Notes: generated by a model from the letters alone, not told the origin. A DNA stretch of 64,000 nucleotides from Ichthyosporea sp. XGB-2017a (GCA_002811675.1 PDIM01010373.1:36295-100294); one strand, 5' to 3'. Positions 10,001 to 20,722 are shown, numbered from the stretch's first letter. Numbers and translations: made by a program.

Positions 10001-11688
10001 ATTCTACTTAAAATCCCACCTAAGACCTTCTCGTACCGAATGTATTCTTCTGCAGCTACGAATGCTTCATGCTGGGAAATCTCCTCATATACTCGCATTC
10101 TATTTCGGAAAATCTTGTAGCGTTGGCCTAAATTCAAACTTAAGCCCAATGCTGTGTGTATTAGCTTACACGCGTAAAGGGGCTTATGATTAAACAGCAA
10201 TTCAAACTGTGACCACATAAGCCAAAATGTAGGATCTTCACTCATTTTTTGCCTACAAGAGCTAAACCACGACTCAAACAAACCATTTACATCGCTTTCA
10301 TTTCCTAGGACTTTAGATGTCACTAGATTATATTTGATATTTAGCGCACATCTGTTTTTAACTTCGGCGATAGTAGGGCAGTTTAATCGAATTTTCAAAT
10401 CCAATTCATAAGGATCTGAGATGCTCTCAACAGGGGTTTTATGTACTCGTTGAAACCGTAGCTCCAGTGCTACGTACGATGTTGCACAAACGGCTGGAAT
10501 TAAAACAAGAAAAAGAGTTAAAACTGAAGACCCATCTTTTGCTCCCAAAATATTGGAAAGAATGGTGCAAAGTCCCGCTAGAACTCCGACAGAGTACCCT
10601 ATGAATTTTGTTTTGGATATAAATATGTAGTGATAACATGGGTACCTGTAGTAACAATAATACATCATACTCATACACAATGTGTAGGCGATTGATTTTA
10701 CCCATTTATCAGTAAAAGTCCCAAATACTATTCCAAGTATTATCTTTGAAATAAAAGCAACATTATCAGGAAATGATGAAGAGCTAGAGGAAGCTGTTGG
10801 ACTGACCATACTGTTTTCTTGAGCCACCCAGGTTATAAGAAGTCCACTGGGAATGTAGACAATAAGGCTCAGCATGGAGATTATACTAGCAACAAGATGC
10901 TGCCCCGACCAGCAGGAAGAGATTTCATTTGAATCTCGACAACCAAGAACCCCTAACAAATTCAACAGGAGGGGAAGCGCCATGATAGAATATAAACATA
11001 ATAGTATCGATGCCACATAGCCTCTAACAATCTTAGTAAGTTTTGAATCAATGCCAAATGCATAAGAAAGCACTAGTAGGATATTATACCCGAAGAAGGA
11101 TATCAGGAAAGTTATGCTGAACAGGTACACAAAGGCGAACAGCAAAGATTCGGACGAATACAGTGCAAAACTGAGGGACAAGTACTCCCCCAGATCACTC
11201 AGTCCGGTCATATCTTGCGTCCAGGGGATTGCCTCATTAAAGGCCAGACCAATAAACTGAAGAAGCTCCCAAATGAATCCGACAATTACTAATGTGGTAT
11301 GATACGTCATGGATTTTACGTATTTTGTACAAAAATGAAAAAAAAACTGTAAGAGTCTGTGTGTATTCTCTTTCTCTTCCGACTTCGATACTTGCTCAAC
11401 GAAATCTTCATCCACATCTATTCGCCACGCGTTCAAGGAAAGATTGGACCCGAGGAGATCATCATCCTGTTGCGAGAAGCCACTTAATATTGATGAAACA
11501 CTTTTGGTAGATTTAAGTCCGTAGGATGCTTCATCGTCCTCGTGATATTTCTATATTTTTGAATGAAAAGTGTTAAATGGGCAAGGGTGAATCCATTGTA
11601 AATGTGAGTCCTTTTCTGTAATTCTCGAAAAAAGAAAGCACTATATGTTGTGTGCTTTGCACATCTGGGTAATAATACTTACCTCCAT
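7090..11688 (-). CDS. Large multi-pass membrane protein, TmcB-like (2 exons)
   Basis: On the minus strand, exon 1 carries only ATG GAG (11683-11688), then a 132-bp intron (GTAAGT...ATATAG, 11551-11682, phase 0), then one long exon 7090-11550; total 1,488 residues. The frame has no ATG near its 5' end without the tiny first exon, which supports the model. Layout: a Ser-rich, acidic N-terminus (SVSSILSGFSQQDDD); about nine hydrophobic segments (roughly residues 85-360); a long soluble region to about 930 containing a PAS-like stretch (NTFLINKDNMVLGATSSMY); then four more membrane segments, two flanking a large non-cytoplasmic loop and two near the C-terminus. This layout matches the TmcB-like family known from ciliates, amoebae and other protists, of unknown function and possibly sensory. 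Family assignment is from memory of its architecture. It is not a channel or transporter family I can name. Confidence 0.7.
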
Positions 11689-12076
11689 TATTGATTGTTA
11701 TTGTACGCAAAATCCAATAAAAGTCAAAAGCTTCAAAGACAAATATAAACAGAATGATGCTTCTACGGTTATTCAGATTTCCTTATTTTTGTGTTTCTCA
11801 GCAAGGCATAATATTAAAAGAAGACTAAACGCCTTTTTTTTTCTTTCTTGTTTGCTTTTCTTCTTTTCGATCAACGCCTTGGCATTTCTTGTTCTTTCTT
11901 TCTTTTTTATTTTTTCTAAAAAAAAATTCGTGTTCAGTTTGAAAAAAGAAAGAAAGAAAGAAAACAGGAACTGTAAACAAAACAAGACCGGGGCTTTTTT
12001 TCTTTTTTTTTTTGCTTTGTTTATTTTTTTTCATTGATTTTATATTAATTTTTTTCTAATTTTGGATCACCTTTTT
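11689..12076. other. AT-rich spacer between TmcB-like gene and assembly gap
   Basis: 388 bp dominated by T-rich and A-rich runs, including an AAAG microsatellite at about 11945-11961 and T-runs at 11832-11842 and 11994-12056. It probably holds the TmcB-like promoter. Short frames here are low-complexity Phe/Lys sequences and are not credible. Confidence 0.6.
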
Positions 12077-12176
12077 NNNNNNNNNNNNNNNNNNNNNNNN
12101 NNNNNNNNNNNNNNNNNNNNNNNNNNNNNNNNNNNNNNNNNNNNNNNNNNNNNNNNNNNNNNNNNNNNNNNNNNNN
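12077..12176. other. Assembly gap (100 N)
   Basis: Exactly 100 unknown bases, the usual placeholder for a scaffold gap of unknown true length. It cuts the reverse-transcriptase domain of the retrotransposon on its higher-coordinate side, so the missing sequence may be several kilobases. Confidence 0.98.
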
Positions 12177-14240
12177 GTGATTGATTGCGGAGTGGGGGAC
12201 CTTATCAAAAGCTTTTTTAAAATCTATAAATCCTATGTATGTTTTCATTCCTTGTTTCTTTCTCAGAGCTACTGTTTCCCAAAGAGCTGTGCATTGTGCT
12301 GCACATTCCTCTCCCAGTCTAAAGCCAGCTTGATATTTAGAAAGTCCTCTTTTAAAGTGTGTGAGGAGTCTTCTTGCCACCACAGAGGATATGAGCTTTA
12401 GGCCCGAGGTTATTAAGGAGATACCTCTATAATTATTGGTATCGGAAGCTGATCCACTCTTGTAGATGGGAACAATAATTGCTCTTTGCCATATTTCTGG
12501 TATGATTCCTTTGACGAAGATATCATTTAGGGCATTAACAATTCTTTGAAGGTCTTCTTCTGAGGCGTGGGAAAAGAGTAGTTTAAACCATTCAATTGGA
12601 ATATGATCAGTACCTGAAGCTTTGTTATTTTTCATTTCCTTTAGACATTCTATGAATTCTTCTTTGCTTATTGGTGCATTGAGGTTGTCCGCAGGGGGGA
12701 GTTGTGGTAGCTCAGGGTACTCCCTTCTTTCATATTCCTCACGAGGTTCGAATAACGTTTTCCAGTGATTGATCCACCCTTGTCTCAAATCTTCTTCGCT
12801 CGAAAGTATTTCTCCATCGATTAGTAGGACTTCTTTAGCCCCTGATGAGTTTCTAGCTTTCTTGTAACAGCTTTCCCATAGTTTTTTATAAGCTCTTCGT
12901 TGGCAACCATTTGCAAAGAGGTCAAGAACATCTTCAATACTCTTTTGGAATTTGGCCTCCTCATGCTTTCTAATTAGTTCTTTCGTTTCTTTAGCTTGAG
13001 TTTTGTATGCGTTCTTCTTAGAAGAGTCTTCTGGGTTGGTGGTATAAACTTGATGAAGTTGACATTTTTTTATACATGCATCTCTGATATTACGGGGGAG
13101 ATGATCGGTTTCCTTTGCTGGTCTTTGGCATTTTTGAACTAGCATCGAATTATCCTTCATTATGTTTTGGGATATTGATACAAGGTTCTCTATATTGTTA
13201 TTGATCTTTTGCACATCATTTTCCGAAACATCTATACCTTCATCACTTTCAGTTGCATACCCTTCTTCCAGTTCATTTTGTTCTTGACCTAGAATCGCAA
13301 ATGGGTTATTGGCGAATATTTCATTTGCTTCTTCGCCTTGCGATAACTTACGGATTTTGTAATTATGCACTTTCCATTTGCGACTTATGTTCTCCTGTCT
13401 GGCTCTTCTCCCAATCTTTTTGATATGGCTCAGGATTGGGTAATGGTCTGAGAAGTCAGCATATCTTACAAATGTCTTTGATGCCATTCTACGATTAACA
13501 TTACTGCTTGTTATAATATGATCAATTGCTACATCCGGGGCTTCATCTGTTGGAGGTGTTGATCTTATATGTGTCTTTCGACGTCTTTCTGACATTACAT
13601 TAACTTTGAACATGCCATTAAGCCGCCTTTCACATATATTCTTTAACTCCGGAAGCTTCATATTAAAGTCTCCACCAATAATAAATTCTTCATTGGGGTA
13701 TCTTCTTTTGAGATTAAGAAGAGTGTTTACTAAGCTATCAATCATTGTACGACGTATGTTTGTATGTCTTTCTGTCGGGACATATACGCTTCCCATGATG
13801 GATTTTTGGGCTGTTCCTCCTCCATAAATTCTAGCAAAAATTGCATTACCTTTAATGTTACCAACTTCGTAAGCTGTGAAGTCCTTCCTGACTATTAAAG
13901 CAATACCTCTCTTAGCGTTGTCACATCCACGTTCGTGAAAGCTTTCAAAAGTATGGTATCCTGGGAATTTTAAACGTTTAAAAGCTTTCAAGCTTGTTGA
14001 GGAAGTGCCTGGATCATCTTCTCTGGCCTTATAAGTGCGGAGAGTTTCTTGTAAGGCAATTACGGCTGCTCTTTCTTTTTCAATCTCTGCCCGTACAGAA
14101 TAGTATTTTTTCTGAATACCATTGATGTTGTGGCTCATAAAGGTAACCCTCCTATCTCGAATACGCCTTCTTCTACGTGAGAACCTGAGGAAGGCATGTG
14201 TCCTATTCCTCGGTCTCAAATTTTCTCTTACAAAAGGCAT
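12177..14240 (-). mobile_element. Non-LTR (LINE) retrotransposon, endonuclease plus partial reverse transcriptase
   Basis: About 688 codons are open from ATG 14240 to the gap edge at 12177, with no stop or frameshift, so this looks like a recent copy. The N-terminal apurinic-like endonuclease (EEP fold) is clear: SHNINGI, VIALQETLR, GGDFNM (metal site), IDHII and FSDHYPI (catalytic Asp-His). After a linker of about 250 residues rich in charged helices the reverse transcriptase begins: NNKASGTDHIP, NYRGISLITSGLK, YQAGFR and FIDFKKAFDKVPH (the Asp of motif A). The YADD-box half, thumb and 3' UTR are lost in the assembly gap. No gag-like zinc knuckle is seen upstream. The few codons beyond the gap are unlikely to belong. 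The LINE clade cannot be fixed without the rest. It inserts between a membrane-protein gene and a kinesin gene. Confidence 0.93.
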
Positions 14241-15037
14241 TATTGTAAGAGAAGGGTGGGTTCCATCGATATTAGACTCTTTTTATATAAATGGACCTTA
14301 TATAAATAAGAGAGCCCGGCCACCACGTCAAGGTTTCGATGGTAGTATGTATAGTCGCCCCTTAATATCACGTCAGGCAATTAGGGGCTGCTATACATCC
14401 ACAGTGTACCCGTTTTTACACTCGGCAGATCATAAAAAATAAAATTATGAACGGGTTAATAAATTAATTATTTTGAATTTTTCTTACAGGTGTGTGTGTA
14501 TTTTAGCTTTTCTTCGACTCTTTTCCAAGGGAGGTTGTTGCTTCCGGGCATTTTAACCGGTTTCCAACTTTGGATCGCGGTTGCACGTTCATTTTGGCCC
14601 TATAAGGTTGTTTCCGCTTCCCGCCATTTCGTGAATTTCCTTTTAAGGCAGTCAACGACATATCGCTGCCGGGAGTTATTAGTTAGATCATTTAGTCTCT
14701 GCTATTTTAAATGTGATAAAGTGCAATAACCGTTATCCCCTTTTTTCTTTTCCTTCTCCAATTACTGTAATTGGTTTATTTCAATTTCCCTCCTTTTTTG
14801 TTTGTTTCTTTGGATGAGAATTATGTGCAGTACTACTGTACTACTGTAGTGTGCAGTTCTACTTTTTCAATGCGAAAAATCCTTGGTGGAGGGTTGTATG
14901 GTGCAACAAAGCGATGTTCAACCCCGCCAGCGTTGTTGAGGTGCTGAAGGGTTTCATTGAGGAACTCAGGAATTCACCACCGTGAAGCTCTTCCGATCAC
15001 CCACACGTGCACCCAACCCGAACGCGATTCCGCCACT
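14241..15037. other. Intergenic: probable retrotransposon 5' UTR, then spacer
   Basis: 797 bp. The part next to the LINE start (about 14241-14460) is likely its 5' UTR and contains an imperfect hairpin described separately. From about 14460 to 15037 I see AT-rich spacer with a short repeat (ACTACTGTACTACTGTAGT near 14830) and no supported gene. This side is also the 3' flank of the kinesin gene. Confidence 0.5.
14347..14398. repeat. Imperfect inverted repeat (hairpin) upstream of the retrotransposon ORF
   Basis: Bases 14347-14362 (ATGTATAG, two mismatches, GCCCCT) pair with 14383-14398 (AGGGGC..CTATACAT), giving a stem of 8 plus 6 base pairs around a loop of about 20 bases. A second, shorter pairing (ACCCGTT at 14408-14414 with AACGGGT at 14450-14456) lies just outside. 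Placed in the presumed 5' UTR of the LINE, it could be a structured RNA element; no ribozyme core could be matched with confidence. Confidence 0.5.
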
Positions 15038-18000
15038 TCATTTCACCAATACTTTGCTACAGTCGTCACCTTTGCGAGAGCGTAAGCGTCGAGCAATTGG
15101 GGAAAACAGTTTTTTCTTTCCTTTTGCATTTGCCTTCCCCTTTGAGGTACACTCTCCACTGCTATCTTCACTTCTGCAATTGGGTGCTAGAGAAGAGCTA
15201 TTTTTTGTTCCTGATGAAGTCGCCTTTGCTACGGTTTTTCTGTTTTGAGATCGAGGTGATGGGCTAAACAGACGTTTAAGTTTGCCAAAAGAAGACACTC
15301 GATCAGACGAGGCAGAGTCCTTAGATGTGGGCTTTCTTCCGAGGGGAGTGAGCTCGGGTGTGGCGTTAACAGGTGAATTGAAATCTGTACCGTTCAAAGA
15401 TCCTACTTTTTGAAATGTGTTTATGCAATCGTTTCTGCTTTGAGAGCTTTGCGAGATCCTTGCTTCAATTTCAGCAACCTTTTGGTCTACAAATTTACAA
15501 CCTGTACGCCTAGGCTTTCGCTTTTCTTGCTGTACCGGAACATCCATGGCACTCTCTGCTTCAGGCTTGGCAGTAGACTCAATAAACCGTCGCTGCTCTT
15601 CTATTATGCGCTCTAGGTCTTCGACCGTGGTCTCATGCTGTTGGCACTGTCGTTGTTGCGCTAAAAAGACAGAGTAAGGGACAGAATCATTTTCGATGCC
15701 TTTTACCACCCCCTCTTCTTCAACCGAACATTTGCCACCTGAAGCAGTTTTGTTATACAGATTCCACTTCTCGTCAAATAAATCCTCACTAAATTGGTTG
15801 TCTTCTTTCATACACAATCTCAACGACTGTTCCATTTCAACCAACTGTCGTGCCATTTCAATACTAACTTCTTCACGAATATTTTGCTCCATACTAATAA
15901 ATCTTTTTTCGGCCTGTTCCAATTGTTCCCTCATTTGATTTAGTCGTTCAAGAAGCTTTTCATTTTCTTCCGTTAGCAATCTATTAATCTTGCTCTGCTC
16001 TCTAAGGGTTTCATACAATTCGTTGTCGGTGGCCTCTTCCGGTACACTTTCAAGATTCGGTTTGCTTTTCCCAAGCCGCAAAGACTTTTTCGAAGGATTC
16101 CCTTTTACTTTGACCTCTTGTTTGGGGTTTCCAATAGGGAGGGATGTAACTACATCTTTGGCAATCGCAGAAAACCTCAACACGTGAAAAGTTTCATCGA
16201 AATCCGTTTTACACTGATTGATATTGACAATCATCACGGCCTTGGAGCCGAAGTCCGAAATGCAACCAGCTGAAAAATAACTCTGGAATAGCCGTGTCAA
16301 TTTACTCTCTCTGAAAGGAACGATTTTGGGATTGTTTGCATGCTGCTGGTTCCAACGTAAGAATTCCATGCACTTTCCGAGGGTCATCAAAGAAGTATTT
16401 ATATTTGCTGCCTCTTTCAACCGTTTTCCAATGTTCTTCGTTCTTGTGTATCTTTCTGATCCAGCAAGATCTACAAATGAAAATCTATTACAAACAACGC
16501 GGGATGCAAGGGATTGAAAAGATGACAGATCATCAACGCTACTTCTCCTCCTGTGAGGCACTCGCAATAGTATCAGGGTGAAAACACTGTGGCTTCTACT
16601 TGACGTTTGGTTTAACTGAGTCATTGCAACCTTTCTATTCTTTTGCCCAATTCGAAGAAGTTTATAAGTCTGCTCTGCGTTGTGAACGCGAACTGTCTTC
16701 AATCCTTTGACATAAACGTTACCAAGAACGTCTTCGGCTAGCTTTAGAGTGGGCCTTCTTTGGCCCTTTTTTTGGGGTGGTTCTTCAAGAATGTCGTAAA
16801 TTAATTCGTTGTAAATTTCGCAATAGGAGACAAAGACCATATATTCAAATTCATTTTCCAAAGGCACAACAGTTTCATCCGTAATACGGCTAACCCATTC
16901 GCTGTCCACATCAGCAAAAGGCGAACCTTGGTCAATGTCACATGCCTCAGTGGCACTCACCTTGTTAACAATCGGGACTTCTTCACCGCGCCCCTCATTA
17001 TGAGCTTCAGAATGAATCATTTGTTCACATTCTTTCATAAGCGTTTGTATGGTCTCGTGATCAGGCTCAATTTTGCAATTGTAATTGGCCATCGTTTCTC
17101 TAGACTCCTTTTTGCTTCTTTGGATGATTTGTTCGGCAAGTTCATGTTCTTCTGTGCCCTGCTGGTCTTCTAGCACTTCGACAGAGCTGTAATATTTAGG
17201 TTTGAAGCAAGTTGCTGGGCTTTGCTTGTCACCCACACTGTTAAATATAACATCAATAGTCCTCGGTAAAACACCACCGTCTTCAGGGATGCCCTGTATT
17301 GTATAAGTCTTTCCAGCATTCGTAATTCCATACGTAAACAGAAGACAATTCTGAGAATTCAAAAAACTAGACGCAAGCTCCAGAGCCGATTTGCTAAAAA
17401 GTTCATATTGAGAGGTTTCCTTTTCAAAAATGTGAGAAAAATCATACGATTTGGCACTAATGCTTTGAGAAGATGTGTTCGAGCGGTGTGTATTTCGAGC
17501 TAGAAAAGAATCTTTCGGAGGACGTAATGTTACCCTGTTTGTCTGTAAATCGACATTCATAAGATCTTCACAATTTTCGTCGTTATCAATTTCGTCTCGA
17601 GTAAAAGGACGAATCCTCAAGTACACTTTAAGTTCTCTTCCAGTTTCAGATTCTAAAGGCTTTGGAGGCACAAGAGCTTTTAATGGGTCATTTATAGCGC
17701 TTGCATGACTGGTGCATATTGAACTTTCCAAATACGTGGCGCTACCTCTATCATTCTCAGTTACGCTAGAAACACTTCCGTTAAATTCGCCACAGTTGGC
17801 CTGTGTACAAGAACTAGAAGGCACATATAGCTTGCCATTGTTTGCAGATTCCATTAAAATATTTTCCTTGTCTTCGATGGCTTCACAGTTTTCATATAAA
17901 CTTTCTTTGGATTTTACTACACAGTCCTTACTTCCCTCCACAACGTTGGGCGATGTAAAAAGATGTTTTCGAATCTGCATAACAGAGTTGACTGATACCA

Positions 18001-18094
18001 TGTCATCATTGCTTGGTTCCCCAGTGCTATCATTATAAAAAGGAGTGAAGCAAACTTGTGCATTGTATTTTTCACTATACTTAGGCCCATCCAT
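15038..18094 (-). CDS. Kinesin-6 family motor (KIF20/MKLP2-like)
   Basis: 1,018 residues, single exon, from ATG 18092-18094. The motor is N-terminal to central (about 155-655): LKVYLRIRPF, then the P-loop GITNAGKTYTIQGIPEDGGV, whose TN.GKT form with the QG..EDGG tail is typical of the KIF20 group. SSRSHSVF (switch I), DLAGSER (switch II) and RESKLTRLFQ follow. Between the DGG.LPR helix and FVSYCEIYNELIYD lies a long acidic insertion of over 100 residues, another kinesin-6 hallmark. After the neck comes a coiled coil (about 700-790), then a Ser/Lys-rich basic tail. Kinesin-6 motors act at the central spindle and in cytokinesis, so this is probably the plus-end motor for cell division. It is head-to-head with the RDM1-like gene. 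Confidence 0.88.
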   Translation of the reverse strand: MDGPKYSEKYNAQVCFTPFYNDSTGEPSNDDMVSVNSVMQIRKHLFTSPNVVEGSKDCVVKSKESLYENCEAIEDKENILMESANNGKLYVPSSSCTQANCGEFNGSVSSVTENDRGSATYLESSICTSHASAINDPLKALVPPKPLESETGRELKVYLRIRPFTRDEIDNDENCEDLMNVDLQTNRVTLRPPKDSFLARNTHRSNTSSQSISAKSYDFSHIFEKETSQYELFSKSALELASSFLNSQNCLLFTYGITNAGKTYTIQGIPEDGGVLPRTIDVIFNSVGDKQSPATCFKPKYYSSVEVLEDQQGTEEHELAEQIIQRSKKESRETMANYNCKIEPDHETIQTLMKECEQMIHSEAHNEGRGEEVPIVNKVSATEACDIDQGSPFADVDSEWVSRITDETVVPLENEFEYMVFVSYCEIYNELIYDILEEPPQKKGQRRPTLKLAEDVLGNVYVKGLKTVRVHNAEQTYKLLRIGQKNRKVAMTQLNQTSSRSHSVFTLILLRVPHRRRSSVDDLSSFQSLASRVVCNRFSFVDLAGSERYTRTKNIGKRLKEAANINTSLMTLGKCMEFLRWNQQHANNPKIVPFRESKLTRLFQSYFSAGCISDFGSKAVMIVNINQCKTDFDETFHVLRFSAIAKDVVTSLPIGNPKQEVKVKGNPSKKSLRLGKSKPNLESVPEEATDNELYETLREQSKINRLLTEENEKLLERLNQMREQLEQAEKRFISMEQNIREEVSIEMARQLVEMEQSLRLCMKEDNQFSEDLFDEKWNLYNKTASGGKCSVEEEGVVKGIENDSVPYSVFLAQQRQCQQHETTVEDLERIIEEQRRFIESTAKPEAESAMDVPVQQEKRKPRRTGCKFVDQKVAEIEARISQSSQSRNDCINTFQKVGSLNGTDFNSPVNATPELTPLGRKPTSKDSASSDRVSSFGKLKRLFSPSPRSQNRKTVAKATSSGTKNSSSLAPNCRSEDSSGECTSKGKANAKGKKKLFSPIARRLRSRKGDDCSKVLVK

Positions 18095-18692
18095 ATTCAA
18101 GCACTTTTTATACTGCTCTGGCTTTTTAAAATAGATGTATGTAAGATTATGTGCGTGTAAACTAAACTGCCAATGGAAAAAAGTGTTAGCAATGGACAGA
18201 CAACAGAAGAAAATGCAAGCTTGTCAATGCGTATCTCGGCACATCTGTAAACCATCAACTGCTAAGATTAGCGCAATAGAAGGGAAGCTACGTTATAGGA
18301 AAGGAAGAACTGGGAACTGGGAAGAGGAAAAAAAGGAAAAAAAAAAAGGAAAAAAAGGAAATTAAGACAATGAAGGGGTTAGGGTTACGAATGAAATAAA
18401 AAAGGCGGGAAATATGTGGACCCCGTGAAGGGTAGTACTGCAGCGTGCAGCCTGCAGCAGCAGTTGTTGTTTGCGGTGAGTTGTGGATTCTCTTCCCCGT
18501 CCCTCTTCTATTCTCGGCTTTTGCATCTTTGGCATAGGGAAGAGATTCCCGATTCTGTCCCTTCCGGAAGTCTTAACTTTTACCCCGACTTGCCCACTGT
18601 AGCTCCTGTCTTTCATTCTGATTTAGCGCAACCAGTAGAAAGGTGGATTAACAAAGGTTACAGTGCCTGTACCCATCGCCCCCTGTGCTGTT
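18095..18692. other. Divergent promoter region between kinesin-6 and RDM1-like genes
   Basis: 598 bp between two start codons on opposite strands. It holds a purine-rich A/G tract (about 18300-18360), a short GGGTTAGGGTTA run and a GCAG-rich patch (18436-18462). No coding evidence. It is likely a shared or back-to-back promoter. Confidence 0.55.
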
Positions 18693-19759
18693 ATGGATCG
18701 TGGGTGCCTGGAGCTTGTTTCCTTTAGCTACCCGTATTTTGATAACGAAAATGCTCTCTTTATAGGGAACATTTGCACAACTGTCTCCGATCTAACCTTG
18801 AAGGTACGTAATGATTTGACATTCTTACTTGACTGTTTTTACTTTCATATTTAGCAAGTGAATATTTATTGCATTTTTCAAAGGAGGAGCTGGGAAAATA
18901 TGGCCTTTTGCACAGCTTGACATGCAAGAGGAATAAGCTTCAAGAAGCGCGAGGCTGTCGCTCGAAACAAAAGTGCTATTTTGCCATTGCGAATATATAC
19001 TCGAAGCATGAAGCTACCAACATCATTAGAGAAGCACACAATAAGAGGCTGCACGGAGTGCCTATATGCGTAAGATTTAAAGCAATATCTTTCCTTGACC
19101 AAGTAAATTTTCCCTATGTAACTTTTCCTATCGTTATCTTTATACTCCCAATGTTTTCCATAAATCAAATTTTAGGTTAAACAATATAAAGCACGTTCCC
19201 AAAGAAGTGGCTATGCTTCGAAAGTTCTACCACTTCCTAAGTGCATTGAACTCATTAACCATTTCGTGTCCCCGTTTTTCTGGGAAACAAAGGTTTTGTC
19301 CGTAAGTTCTCCTTGTGCTCTTCTAGTGGAATTCGTCGAAAAAAAGCTAATTTATTTCTGCAATAGACCAACTTGGTTAAAGATGTGAGTCCTTCAAGTA
19401 CCGAGCGTGCTCAAGCAGCTGCCGATAAATGCATTTATCGCTGCAAGACTGTTCTCAGTATTACTATTTCTCTCGGTCCAACCGTTTCTGTAACCGGTTC
19501 GGCTGAATGCAAATCCAATGAAGGTAACTACTTGGGCTTTACAGCTGATAGTTTTCTTTATTTCTCGTTAGTGTTGATATTTAATTCCAGTGGATTTTTC
19601 TCGTTATTAGACGAAACGTGCCTAACCAAAAGGAGCCCTGTTAGCCAACTAAAAGCATTGAGAAAGATGACCATGTCTAAAGCATATCAAGTAGCATTTA
19701 GCAAATTCTTTTTTATTTTGAAAAGGGGTCAAATTGCTTCCATCCAAGCAAAAGAATAG
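18693..19759 (+). CDS. RDM1: RAD52-motif protein 1-like RNA/DNA-binding protein (5 exons)
   Basis: Exons 18693-18803, 18884-19069, 19176-19301, 19367-19523 and 19611-19759 give 242 residues; introns are 80, 106, 65 and 87 bp (phases 0,0,0,1), all GT-AG. The order matches vertebrate RDM1: an RRM with RNP2 NALFIGNI and RNP1-like CYFAIANIYSKHEA ending HGVPICVKQYKARSQ; then LPKCIELINHFVSPF, aligning with the RDM1 segment that begins KCQELANYYFGFN; then CKTVLSITISLG; and a C-terminal helix LRKMTMSKAYQVAFSKFF with a final strand RGQIASIQ. Those last segments form the RAD52-like motif. Vertebrate RDM1 binds nucleic acid and affects cisplatin sensitivity. The assignment rests on collinear short motifs spread over the whole length. 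The exon 2 and exon 5 acceptors were chosen because the alternatives introduce stops. Confidence 0.75.
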
Positions 19760-20722
19760 AATTGGCTCACTGTACTCTGTTTTGTTTTTTAAATAAATTT
19801 GGATAAAAGTGCGAAACCAATCTAGAATTGCAGAAATCTGTTCAGTCTTTGACCAATATTATAGCTTTTTTGCTCGAACCCTTTGAGTTTGGAAAAAACT
19901 GTGCAGCTGAAGCTGACCAACCAATTATACAATATAGTAGAGTTTGAGATGCAACCACATTTTTACACTGCTACACGGAAGTTGGAACCTTGGTACGTAC
20001 GTAGTTGGGAGTACTTGGCCTGGGACTGTGAGAATTACTGTAGTTAGATTCTTTGAAGCCGTTGACAGGGACTATAAGCAAGCGGTTAGCTAGTCGTCAC
20101 TCCAATTTTCTGAATTGAAAACTAATAACCCTAAGGGCTAAGTCCCTAATTTCGTCCTGATCCCTGCAGAATCATGAACTACCGAGGGCTCAATCATCAA
20201 TGGCTTATGAAGCAGTAAGCAGTTAACATAGCAGCCATAATTCACAGCACGGCCTGCTGCAAAAACCCTGACGAGTGACGGAACAGTAGGGCACACCGCA
20301 CAAGTCTATAATACCGAAGAAGACTCATTTACACTCACTCTATAGAGCGAGGGGCGAGCCTCTAGGAACTTCGCTGTCTGAAGTTTCGGCCCTCCTTCTC
20401 TGCACGCTACCAGTTACCACCCTCTTGCTAAAGCTGTAGCGCTGTCAACAACTGGGCACTCTGTGTGTGAAGATTACCATATCCAGCTGCAGGATTAGCT
20501 GACATTAGCTGAATTCCCCTTGCTGACTGGGAGGTTGAATGGTGTACTGTTGATAGGTGTGTTCTCTATTTCTCTTTGTTTGAGCCTGCGTGATTGCGCA
20601 TTGGATAGTGCTACTCAGTTGGAACACCAACCACTGTCAATGTCAATGGCGTGGTAAGCTGTGCATGTGTGTGCGATTTATTATACGGGAGGTGGAAGAG
20701 GCAGAAAGAAAAGCAAACTAGA
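19760..20722. other. Intergenic region between RDM1-like and RING genes
   Basis: 963 bp, mixed composition, no supported gene. Near the 3' end, GTAAGC at 20653 and AACTAG at 20716-20721 could bound a 5'-UTR intron of the RING gene. Splicing there would remove a short frame that opens ATG GCG TGG TAA at 20646. Confidence 0.5.

Noticed and set aside
12045-12076. Codons beyond the N gap reading KGDPKLEKN
   Set aside because: The GDP triplet recalls a reverse-transcriptase motif, but the frame across a gap of unknown length is meaningless and the context is AT-rich spacer.
12745-12760. tRNA B-box-like GGTTCGA
   Set aside because: It lies inside the reverse-transcriptase coding sequence and no cloverleaf can be formed around it; no tRNA gene was recognised anywhere in the window.
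18371-18386. Telomere-like GGGTTAGGGTTA, and a similar CCCTAACCCT at about 30733
   Set aside because: Only about two repeat units each and both lie between genes; too short for an interstitial telomere.
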